Shown here one piece after another: positions 1 through 6,362 of a stretch of DNA of 6,903 bases. Positions within the stretch are counted from its first letter, which is position 1, and the number at the start of each line of letters is the position of its first letter. A model generated the notes under the pieces. The model did not search any database and had not been told where the DNA came from. It was given only the letters and a program-made list of their open reading frames with translations. The DNA is from Rhodospirillales bacterium. Lineage in GTDB: Bacteria; Pseudomonadota; Alphaproteobacteria; Reyranellales; Reyranellaceae. The stretch is taken from assembly GCA_013205335.1 (NCBI GenBank), contig JABMNB010000116.1:1-6903 (forward strand), read 5' to 3'. Both the position numbers and the translations under genes were made by a program.

Positions 1-1230
1 CGCCTCGTCGACCAGCACATGGTCGATGCCGCCGTCGAGCTTGAAGAGGACCCAGGCGGCGCTCTCGGCGCTTTCCAGCAGGCGGCGCGTGGCCACGATC
101 AGGTCGTCATAGTCGAGCACGGCGCGACGGCGCTTGGCGCGCGTATAGCGGTTGGTGATGTCGAGACCGAGCCGCAACAGCGCCAAGGTGCGTTCGACCA
201 GTGCCGCGCCGTTGATGCGGTCGAGCGCCTGGGCCAGCCGCGCGGCTTCGCTGCGCAGTACGTCTTCGATACCCGGCATTGCCTCGATGGCGGCCTTGGT
301 CGCAAGCCGCGCCAGGATTTCGCCCTTGGCCGTGAAGAAGGCCTGGGCATAGGCGTGCAGCATTACAGGCCGGTCCGTGGCGGCCAGCCATTCGGCGATG
401 ACGGCGCTGCGCACCTTGTCCTGCTTGCCGCCCCGGGCCAGTGCACGCGCCGCCTCGCCAAGAGCGGTCGCATCGAAGGACGCTTCCTGGCAGGCGGCCG
501 TGGTCAGGCTTCCGGCCGTATCGTCGACGCCGCAGCCCATTTCCTGTGCGAGACGCGCGCGCACGCGCTGCAGGCCGGCTTCGTCGCCAATGCGTGCCAG
601 CAGCCAGGCCCGCTCGCTCAGCAGCCGGGTCATCAGCTCGGCATACTCGGCGATCGAGACCTTGCCGGCGACGGAGGCGAGGGCATCGGCGAGCGCCGAC
701 GGTGCATCGCGGCGGGCCAGCGCCTCCATCTGCTCGTCCTGCACGCGGCGCAGGATCGTCTGGGCTTCGGCCTCGTCCAAAATCTCGAAGCCCGGCGCCA
801 CGCCGGCCTCGAGCGGGAAGCGCTTCAGCAGCGCCTGGCAGAAGGCATGAATGGTGAGAATGTTGATGCCGCCCGGCGCATCGAGCACACGCGCGAACAG
901 GCGGCGCGCCACGACGCGCTCGGCCGGTTGCGGCGGCCGGTCGATCAGTCTGGCGATGCCGTCGTCGAGTCTCGCCTCGTCGGCCAGAGCCCAGCGGCCA
1001 AGCTGGTGGGCGAGGCGGTTGCGCATCTCGGCCGCGGCCGCCTTGGTGAAGGTGAGGCAGAGGATGCGCTCGGGTTTCACGCCGTCCAGCAGAAGCCGCG
1101 TCACGCGGTCCGTCAGGACCTTCGTCTTGCCCGTGCCGGCATTGGCTTCCACCCACGCCGAATGATCGGGCGTGGTGGCGCGCCGCTGCGCGTCCGTCGC
1201 GAGGGACAGGGCGTCGAGCACGTCGTTCAT
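1..1230 (-). CDS. addA: AddA, helicase-nuclease subunit A of the AddAB double-strand break repair enzyme (5' part only)
   Basis: Partial gene: 410 N-terminal residues are visible and the rest, including the C-terminal nuclease domain, lies beyond the left edge. AddA is the UvrD-type 3'-5' helicase and nuclease that works with AddB to resect DNA ends and load RecA. Visible helicase motifs in order are a Q-motif-like segment (T12-D13-A14-Q15), Walker A ANAGTGKT (residues 29-36), motif Ia around LTFTKAAAAEM (59-69), ILTIHAFCQ (124-132), LDYDDLI (372-378) and the start of Walker B, VLVDEA (405-410), where the window ends. The ATG at 1230 is chosen because it overlaps the addB stop as ATGA and has GGAGG six bases upstream. 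No frameshift is seen. The family assignment is secure from the motifs and from the adjacent addB. Confidence 0.96.
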   Translation of the reverse strand, partial: MNDVLDALSLATDAQRRATTPDHSAWVEANAGTGKTKVLTDRVTRLLLDGVKPERILCLTFTKAAAAEMRNRLAHQLGRWALADEARLDDGIARLIDRPPQPAERVVARRLFARVLDAPGGINILTIHAFCQALLKRFPLEAGVAPGFEILDEAEAQTILRRVQDEQMEALARRDAPSALADALASVAGKVSIAEYAELMTRLLSERAWLLARIGDEAGLQRVRARLAQEMGCGVDDTAGSLTTAACQEASFDATALGEAARALARGGKQDKVRSAVIAEWLAATDRPVMLHAYAQAFFTAKGEILARLATKAAIEAMPGIEDVLRSEAARLAQALDRINGAALVERTLALLRLGLDITNRYTRAKRRRAVLDYDDLIVATRRLLESAESAAWVLFKLDGGIDHVLVDEA

Positions 1231-4175
1231 TCGTCGCCTCCGCCCGCCGTTGACCATTCGGCGATCCGCTCGAGATGGGCGTAATCGTTGAAGTGCGGAC
1301 CGTAGGCCGGCCAGGGCAGCGCCGGATAGGCGGTGCCGGGTTTCGAGAAGTGTTCCGCCATCTTCTCGACCAGCGCCATCATCTGGGCCACGAGTTCGTC
1401 GCTGCCCTTGATTTCCGACACCTTGCCGCCGTCGCCGAGACCGTTGGCCTGCCAGTAGGAAAGACGCACCGTCTTCGCCTTGCCCTCGATCTTCTCGAAG
1501 CCGCCGCGCTCGGCCATCGCGGCTTCGAGCAGGAGCTGGGGCGCGAACAGCGCCTCGAGTTCATCTTTGGTAGGCACCCGGCCGGTCTTGTAGTCGATGA
1601 TTTCCCAGGCGCCGCGCTCCAGCTCGTCGACCCGGTCGGCGCGCGCCTCGATGCGCAGCGGACGCGCGGCAGGTCCGACGGTCATCGCGGCGTTGCTCTC
1701 GCTGGCCAGTAGTTTGGTGCCGCCGCTGCGCCGGGTATTTTCCTCGGCGACGAACCAGCGGGCGAGGCGCTGGAAGCGCGGCCACCAGAAGGCCCGCTCC
1801 GCCGGCGCGGTCAGCAATTCGGCCAGATGCTTCTCGCCCAGCGTCTCGAACTCGCGCACGGCGTCGGGCGGCAGCACGCCCGACGGATGCGCACGCAGGA
1901 ATTCGTCGAGCGCATCGTGCAGGGCATTGCCGCGATCGGCCGCGCCAAGTTCCGCTTCCAGCGGATCGAGCGCCTCCAGTCCCAGGATGCGCCGCGCATA
2001 GAGGCCGTAGGGATCGCGCCGCCACTGCTCGATGCTCGAGACCGAGAGCCGTGTGGGACGGGCCTCGACCGGCGGTCGCGGTTCGGGCCGCAGCCAGGGG
2101 GTGTAGCCGTCCGGCCGGTCGATCGCTTCCGCCCAGGCGACGAAGCCACGCCGGCCGCGCTGGATGTATTCCGGCACCGGCACGTTGCCGCCGGGCTCGT
2201 AGCCGAACAGGGCATCGAGGCGGGCCAGCCAGCGCGACGGCACGGTGGGCGCCCCGCCTTCGCGCTCGGCACGCGTCAGCAGCACGCGCTCGGCGCCGAG
2301 CGCGGCCACGAAATCGTGCGCCGACAGGCCGATCCGCCGTTCCGGCTGCTGCAGGCCGAGTGCCGCGCGCATCGGCCGGTTGATCCACGGGCCGGTCTCC
2401 ACCGCGGGCGGCCAGGTCCCTTCGTTCAGGCCGCCCAGCACCAGCAGGTCGGCGCGCTGCAGGCGGGCTTCGAGGGGCCCCCAGATCGAGAGGCGCGGAT
2501 GGCGCCCGAAGACCGGCCGGATGGTCTCCGGCTCCAGCATCGCGGCGAACAGGCCGGGCCATTCGCCGGCTGCAATCGCGGGCCGGTCCGTCCAGGCGGT
2601 GCGCAGTCGTCCCAGCACATCGGCCAGCGTACTGCCGGCGTCGCCCGACCACAGGGTCTCGGGCGATGCGATCTTCTCTGCCGCGGCCACGGTCGCGTCG
2701 AGCAGCCCGCCCGGCGAGACTTCGCCTTGCATCAGTGTGGCAAGAACCGCCGTCGCGGCATCGAGTTGGGCGACCAGCATCCGCACGGCCGAGCGGTCGG
2801 CGGGATCGCCGAATTTCGCCTCGTCCACGCGGGCGCGGATCGCGTCGAGGCCCGGCGTCGGCTTGAGGCCGCGCAGGCACTTGCGGTCGAGCCGTCGTGT
2901 CGCGTCGCGCACGAAGGCCCGGTCGCGGCCCAGCGTGCAAAGCGGGTGCTTGAGCAGGGCCAGCAGCTCGACCGGCGCAAAGCCCGAATCGACGACGGCG
3001 ATCAGCGCATGCAGGAGCGCGGCCGATCGCGTGTCGGCAAGCGAAGTGCCGGCCGAATCGTCGATGTCGATCTGCCAGCGCTTGAGCTCGGCGGTGACGC
3101 GCCGCGCCAGCTCGCGGTTGGGCGTCACCAGCGCGGCCGTGCGCGCCGGCGTGTCGAGGACACTACGGAGGGCCAGCGCCACGACCAGCGCCTCCTGGTG
3201 CGGCGTCGCGCAATCGGCGCGGGTCACATGCTCCAGCGAGGCGGGCTCCGGCTTGACCCAGGCGTCGCTGGTCTCCGCCGGCCGCATCAGCTCGGTGATG
3301 AGGAAGTGACGGGCCGAGCCGCTCGCGGCGCCGGGCCACTCCACCACGTCGGCGCGCGCGCGACCGAGCGCGACCAGCAATTCACGCAGGCCGAATTGCG
3401 GATGTGACGGTTCGAGGACGGACCAGCTTGCCTCGTCCATTTCTCGATCGAGGCCCGGCAACACGACGGCGCCCTGCGACAGCTCGGCGATCGCCGCAAG
3501 CAGGTCGCGCGTCGCGGGCTGCGAGCCGGTCGAGCCCGCCGCGATGACCGGTGTCGACGGAGGGTTTGCGCGCCAGCGCGCGGCCTGGTTGCGAATGGCC
3601 AGCGTGCGCCGCTCGATGGCATCGATCCGTCCGCGCTCGGTCAGGAGCCGTGGCCAGGCTTCGCCCACGATCGCGAGGAACCGCAGCGTACGTTGCCAAT
3701 GGCTCGCGAAGTTGCCCTCGACCAGCCCCTCGAGCTGCGAGAACGACACGCCTTCGATGGCAAGCTCGTCGAGCAGGCGGCCGAGTTCGCGCGCGAGTTT
3801 CAGCGCCTGCGCCGCCGACTGTGCGATGGGATGGCCCTGGTCGTCGGTGAAGGCCGCGACCAGCTGGGCCAGCAGAGCCTCGCGCTCGGCAGGATCGATG
3901 GCCGGCGGCAGCGTGAGCGCATCGCCGTCGCCTGACGCAATCTCCCATTCGCCGCCGTCGACGTCGCCCAGCGGGGCCATGCGCGGCAGGATCGTGGGCG
4001 TGCCGTCGGCGGCGCGAAGGAAGGCTTCGCGCAGAGCCCGCACCGAGCGACGCGTCGGCAGAAGGATCAGCACATCGGCCAGGGCAAGCGGATCGCCACC
4101 GTGCTCGGCCAACACCACCCGCGCCAGCTCGTCGGCAAAGCGGCGCTCCGTGCCGATGGTGAAGAGGCCTTTCAT
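1227..4175 (-). CDS. addB: AddB, alphaproteobacterial-type subunit of the AddAB helicase-nuclease
   Basis: Complete gene of 982 residues. AddB pairs with AddA to process double-strand breaks and, in studied family members, supplies the second nuclease and Chi-recognition surface. The N-terminal half is an inactive helicase-like fold: the start (MKGLFTIGTERRFA) has no Walker A, followed by LLPTRRSVRALR and the AAGSTGSQPATRDLL segment. The C-terminal part is a RecB-like PD-(D/E)XK nuclease, with GNALHDALDEF (H753), then EIIDYKTG with catalytic-type D861 and K863, then PQLLLEAAM. Only three cysteines were found, all upstream of the nuclease domain, so the iron-sulphur ligands of Firmicute AddB are absent. 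The open frame continues upstream to 5048, but that part is out-of-frame murU and kinase sequence. The ATG at 4175 overlaps the murU stop as ATGA and opens the homologous protein. There is almost no Shine-Dalgarno sequence, so translation is probably coupled to murU. Confidence 0.96.
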   Translation of the reverse strand: MKGLFTIGTERRFADELARVVLAEHGGDPLALADVLILLPTRRSVRALREAFLRAADGTPTILPRMAPLGDVDGGEWEIASGDGDALTLPPAIDPAEREALLAQLVAAFTDDQGHPIAQSAAQALKLARELGRLLDELAIEGVSFSQLEGLVEGNFASHWQRTLRFLAIVGEAWPRLLTERGRIDAIERRTLAIRNQAARWRANPPSTPVIAAGSTGSQPATRDLLAAIAELSQGAVVLPGLDREMDEASWSVLEPSHPQFGLRELLVALGRARADVVEWPGAASGSARHFLITELMRPAETSDAWVKPEPASLEHVTRADCATPHQEALVVALALRSVLDTPARTAALVTPNRELARRVTAELKRWQIDIDDSAGTSLADTRSAALLHALIAVVDSGFAPVELLALLKHPLCTLGRDRAFVRDATRRLDRKCLRGLKPTPGLDAIRARVDEAKFGDPADRSAVRMLVAQLDAATAVLATLMQGEVSPGGLLDATVAAAEKIASPETLWSGDAGSTLADVLGRLRTAWTDRPAIAAGEWPGLFAAMLEPETIRPVFGRHPRLSIWGPLEARLQRADLLVLGGLNEGTWPPAVETGPWINRPMRAALGLQQPERRIGLSAHDFVAALGAERVLLTRAEREGGAPTVPSRWLARLDALFGYEPGGNVPVPEYIQRGRRGFVAWAEAIDRPDGYTPWLRPEPRPPVEARPTRLSVSSIEQWRRDPYGLYARRILGLEALDPLEAELGAADRGNALHDALDEFLRAHPSGVLPPDAVREFETLGEKHLAELLTAPAERAFWWPRFQRLARWFVAEENTRRSGGTKLLASESNAAMTVGPAARPLRIEARADRVDELERGAWEIIDYKTGRVPTKDELEALFAPQLLLEAAMAERGGFEKIEGKAKTVRLSYWQANGLGDGGKVSEIKGSDELVAQMMALVEKMAEHFSKPGTAYPALPWPAYGPHFNDYAHLERIAEWSTAGGGDE
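1237..1241 (-). promoter_or_regulatory. Shine-Dalgarno sequence of addA
   Basis: Reads GGAGG on the minus strand, six bases before the addA ATG at 1230. It lies inside the last codons of addB. It supports this start and suggests addA can initiate on its own, in addition to coupling through the ATGA overlap. Confidence 0.75.
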
Positions 4176-4864
4176 CCCAGCACGCGTTCGGCCGCGGCGA
4201 GGGCGGCAGGCGTTCCCACATGGAACCAGTCGCCGTCGTGCACCAGCCCATGGAGCCGGCCGGCCTGCTCCGATCGGGTCCACAGTTTCAGGAGCGAAAA
4301 GGGGCCTTCGGGCGAGCCGTTGAACAGGCGGGAATCGCAGACCGAGATGCTGGCGAAAAGATACGGTGCGGTCTCCGCCGCGCCGCGATGGCGGGCCCGG
4401 CCGTCGGGCTCGAGATAATAGTCGCCGCGATCCTTCTCCTCGCGGCCGATCGCGGTGGCCAGCGGATGGAGCAGCAGCAGTGCGTCCATGCGGTTGGGAT
4501 CCCAGGCCGCGGCGAGCCGGCCCAGCATCGATTCTGGCCCGTCGCGCCACAGACCGTCGCCGTTCAGGATGAAAAACGGACCGTTGCCGAGCAGGGGCAG
4601 GGCATTGCGGACGCCGCCGCCGGTTTCCAGGAGATGGTCCTCGTGGATGATACGGGCGCGGCCGCGAACGCGCTCGGCGATCTGGTTGCCGAAATGATGC
4701 GCGTTCACGACGATGTTCTGCACGCCGGTGCGCTGCAGCCGGTCCATCGCCCGCTCCAGCATCGAGCGGCCTGCGACGGGGATCAGCGGCTTGGGCATCG
4801 AATCGGTCAGCGGCCGCATGCGTTCGCCGCGGCCGGCCGCTAAAATCATTGCACTTCTGATCAT
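4172..4864 (-). CDS. murU: MurU-like sugar-1-phosphate nucleotidyltransferase (probable MurNAc-1-phosphate uridylyltransferase)
   Basis: Complete 230-residue protein of the NTP_transferase family. By homology and context it converts MurNAc-1-phosphate and UTP to UDP-MurNAc, feeding recycled cell-wall sugar back into peptidoglycan synthesis and bypassing the fosfomycin-sensitive MurA step. Visible signatures are MILAAGRGERMRPLT (6-20) with P24-K25-P26-L27 for nucleotide binding, NAHHFGNQI (54-62), HEDHLLETGGGVRNAL (74-89), ILNGDG (99-104) with D103 as the likely metal ligand, and FHVGTP (214-219) near the C-terminus. At the last site H215 sits where many relatives have Asp. The ATG at 4864 overlaps the kinase stop (ATGA) and has GGAG seven bases upstream. 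A longer frame to 4915 adds 17 residues unlike the family. The exact sugar substrate is inferred; another hexose-1-phosphate is possible. Confidence 0.88.
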   Translation of the reverse strand: MIRSAMILAAGRGERMRPLTDSMPKPLIPVAGRSMLERAMDRLQRTGVQNIVVNAHHFGNQIAERVRGRARIIHEDHLLETGGGVRNALPLLGNGPFFILNGDGLWRDGPESMLGRLAAAWDPNRMDALLLLHPLATAIGREEKDRGDYYLEPDGRARHRGAAETAPYLFASISVCDSRLFNGSPEGPFSLLKLWTRSEQAGRLHGLVHDGDWFHVGTPAALAAAERVLG

Positions 4865-5868
4865 GTTCCGGCTCCGATGCGGCGCAGCTCGGGCGGCAGC
4901 AGACGATCGACCCATGCCCGCAGCGGCGCGACGGCTTCATGCTGGAGGGCGCGTTCGAACATCCGCCAGACGCGCGGCAGATGGATGAGATAGTCGGGCT
5001 TGCCGTCGCGCCGCAGAAGGCGAACGAACAGGCCGATGATGCGGGCATGGCGTTGCGCGGCCATCAGGGCGAACCCGGTGCGGAAACCCGCGGCGTCGGC
5101 GATTCCCGCTTGGTCGATATAGCGGTCGAGGCAGGCGGCATGCACCGAAGGCGCCACGTCGCGCCGCGCGTCCTCGATCAGCGACACGAGGTCATAGGAG
5201 GGATGGCCACGCTGCGCGTCCTGGAAGTCGAGCAGGCCGCAGGCCTTCACGCCCGACCGCGCCGGCAGCCACAGGAGATTGTCCTTGTGATAGTCGCGCA
5301 GCAGCAGCGTCTCCGCCGTCGCGGGTAGCGCCGCCAGGCATTCCTGCCATGCCGCGACGTAGCGCGCGGTTTCCTCGGCGGGCGTCGGCTTGCCGGTCGC
5401 CTCCGGCAGGTACCATTCCGGCAGCAGCATCGCCGCCTCGATCAGGGCGTCGCCGGCATAGGCGCCGAGGCCAGGCAGCAGGCTGCGTTCGCCGGCGCGA
5501 TAGATCTCGACCAGCACGTCGGTGGCGCGGCGGTAGAGTTCGCCCTCGTCGCCGCCCGCCGCCAGCACGCGCGCGTAGGTGTCGTCGCCGAAATCCTCCA
5601 GCAGCAGGAAGCCGCGGCCGGCATCCTCGGCCAGGATCTCCGGTGCGCTGAGGCCGAGCGCGATCAGGTGCTTGCCGATCCGCACGAACGGCCGCACGTC
5701 CTCGTGGGGCGGCGGCGCATCCATGACGACGGCGGAGCCGCGCGGCCGGCTCAGCCGGAAGTACTTCCGGAACGAGGCATCGCCCGCCAGCAGCCGTTCG
5801 CCGGCATCGCCCCAGCCGGCGCGGCTCACGAACTCGGCGCGCAGGCGGTCGCGTTCAGACTTCGCCAA
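4861..5868 (-). CDS. amgK: AmgK-like anomeric sugar kinase (aminoglycoside phosphotransferase fold)
   Basis: Complete 335-residue cytoplasmic kinase of the APH/choline-kinase superfamily. AmgK phosphorylates the anomeric hydroxyl of N-acetylmuramate (and often GlcNAc) to give the 1-phosphate used by MurU, encoded directly downstream. Visible segments are the N-lobe GDASFRKYFRL (29-39), VVMDAPP (47-53), hinge-like FLLLEDFGDDTY (87-98), the catalytic loop LRDYHKDNLLW (190-200) with D192 and N197, and the metal-binding LLDFQDAQRGHPSYDL (212-227) with D214. The Brenner-type His preceding the catalytic Asp is Leu190; as far as I recall this is common in alphaproteobacterial members. The start is TTG at 5868, chosen for the AAGGAG nine bases upstream and because no ATG or GTG lies near the family's N-terminus. 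It overlaps tsaE by 14 bp and ends in ATGA with murU. It is often annotated simply as an aminoglycoside phosphotransferase; drug modification is unlikely given the partner gene. Confidence 0.88.
   Translation of the reverse strand: MAKSERDRLRAEFVSRAGWGDAGERLLAGDASFRKYFRLSRPRGSAVVMDAPPPHEDVRPFVRIGKHLIALGLSAPEILAEDAGRGFLLLEDFGDDTYARVLAAGGDEGELYRRATDVLVEIYRAGERSLLPGLGAYAGDALIEAAMLLPEWYLPEATGKPTPAEETARYVAAWQECLAALPATAETLLLRDYHKDNLLWLPARSGVKACGLLDFQDAQRGHPSYDLVSLIEDARRDVAPSVHAACLDRYIDQAGIADAAGFRTGFALMAAQRHARIIGLFVRLLRRDGKPDYLIHLPRVWRMFERALQHEAVAPLRAWVDRLLPPELRRIGAGT
4872..4875 (-). promoter_or_regulatory. Shine-Dalgarno sequence of murU
   Basis: GGAG on the minus strand, seven bases before the ATG at 4864 and inside the kinase coding region. 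It favours this ATG over the upstream in-frame ATG at 4915. Confidence 0.6.
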
Positions 5869-6298
5869 AACGGGATTCTCCTTCCAGGGTCGCGAGGCGA
5901 CCTTCGTCCACGACCGACAATCTGATGGTGAGCCGCTCGCGCGGCAGCAAGGCGCCCAGCCGGTCGGCCCATTCGACCAGGGCCACGCCGTCGATGCGCG
6001 CCTCCTCCCAGCCCAGTTCGAAGACCTGCTCGGGCTCCTCGAGGCGGTAGAGGTCGAAATGCCAGAAGCTGCCGCGACCGGTTTCGTAGACCTCGACCAG
6101 GGTGAAGGTCGGACTGGGCACGATCAGCGCAGGATCGCCCGACGCGGCACGTAGGATGGCGCGCGCGAGCGTCGTCTTGCCGGCGCCCAGGCCGCCTTCC
6201 AGCGCCACCACGTCGCGCGGCCTCAGGCGGGCGGCGAGCGCCGCGCCCAGCCGCTCCGTCGCGGCCTCGTCGGGAAGGGGCAAAGAAAAAGTCGGCAT
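5855..6298 (-). CDS. tsaE: TsaE, ATPase of the tRNA threonylcarbamoyladenosine (t6A37) synthesis complex
   Basis: Complete 147-residue P-loop protein, normal size for the YjeE/TsaE family. It acts with TsaB and TsaD, which transfer the threonylcarbamoyl group (made by TsaC) to A37 of ANN-reading tRNAs; ATP hydrolysis by TsaE resets the complex. Visible motifs are Walker A GGLGAGKTT (35-43), SPTFTLVEVY (62-71), HFDLYRLEEPEQ (80-91) and LVEWADRLGALLP (107-119), all hallmark TsaE segments. It is the first gene of the operon, 64 bp downstream of ahcY. The ATG at 6298 fits the family N-terminus but has no good Shine-Dalgarno sequence (only GAAAG touching the ATG). It sits inside the 3' arm of a terminator-like hairpin. 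An alternative TTG at 6283 also lacks a ribosome site. Function is secure; the start is slightly less so. Confidence 0.95.
   Translation of the reverse strand: MPTFSLPLPDEAATERLGAALAARLRPRDVVALEGGLGAGKTTLARAILRAASGDPALIVPSPTFTLVEVYETGRGSFWHFDLYRLEEPEQVFELGWEEARIDGVALVEWADRLGALLPRERLTIRLSVVDEGRLATLEGESRFGEV
5878..5883 (-). promoter_or_regulatory. Strong Shine-Dalgarno sequence setting the TTG start of amgK
   Basis: AAGGAG on the minus strand, nine bases before TTG at 5868, lying within the final codons of tsaE. This near-consensus site is the main evidence that the rare TTG codon is the real start. It may also compensate for weak initiation at TTG. Confidence 0.78.
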
Positions 6299-6314
6299 CT
6301 TTCGATGCCGACTT
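6281..6314 (-). terminator. Rho-independent terminator after ahcY, overlapping the start of tsaE
   Basis: On the minus strand an 11-bp perfect stem (5' arm AAGTCGGCATC at 6314-6304, 3' arm GATGCCGACTT at 6299-6289) closes on a GAAA tetraloop (6303-6300). It is followed by TTTCTTTG, giving a run of five T, then C, then three T. This is the classic intrinsic terminator form with a stable GNRA loop. On the plus strand no T-tract follows, so it works in one direction. The tsaE ATG (6298-6296) lies in the 3' arm and the T-tract forms codons 4 to 6, so it would both end the ahcY transcript and hide the tsaE start in read-through RNA. Confidence 0.8.
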
Positions 6315-6362
6315 CTAGCATGCAGCCACCCTCGCTTGCCCTGTGGGCGGTTGAGGGAGCGA
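6299..6362 (-). other. ahcY-tsaE intergenic gap
   Basis: 64 bp between the ahcY stop and the tsaE start. It contains the 5' arm and loop of the terminator and, nearer ahcY, a weaker imperfect inverted repeat at 6329-6357 (CCCTC and GCCC pairing with GGGC and GAGGG around a 3-base loop, with a mismatched middle on the minus strand). No convincing -35/-10 promoter pair for tsaE was found. The best -10-like hexamer, TAGAAG, has no matching -35. Confidence 0.6.

Noticed and set aside
19..1284. 421-residue plus-strand open frame opposite addA
   Set aside because: Same antisense-register effect as above. AddA on the minus strand has clear helicase motifs throughout this stretch.
1561..2940. 459-residue minus-strand open frame inside addB
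   Set aside because: It is a +1-type shadow frame, Arg/Ala/Pro-rich with no motifs, while the addB frame here holds conserved helicase-like and nuclease segments.
1827..3407. 526-residue plus-strand open frame opposite addB
   Set aside because: It is in codon register with addB on the opposite strand. In that register a stop would need TTA, CTA or TCA codons in addB, which are rare in such GC-rich coding sequence. The translation is rich in Arg, Ala and Gly with no recognisable family.
4220..4843. 207-residue plus-strand open frame opposite murU, and a similar one at 4939-5328 opposite amgK
   Set aside because: Both lie in the same antisense codon register as the real genes and have no recognisable domain.
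4176..5048. Apparent N-terminal extension of AddB giving a 1273-residue protein
   Set aside because: The extra residues are out-of-frame murU and kinase sequence of low complexity. The family-like N-terminus begins at 4175, where ATG overlaps the murU stop.
6311..6350. Possible tsaE promoter with TAGAAG as -10
   Set aside because: The -10 match is 4 of 6 and the hexamer at 17-bp spacing (GGCAAG) does not resemble TTGACA, so a sigma-70 type promoter cannot be supported.
6329..6357. Second inverted repeat just after the ahcY stop as another terminator
   Set aside because: On the minus strand it has a four-base mismatched middle and is not followed by a T-tract. It may add structure but is not a terminator by sequence.
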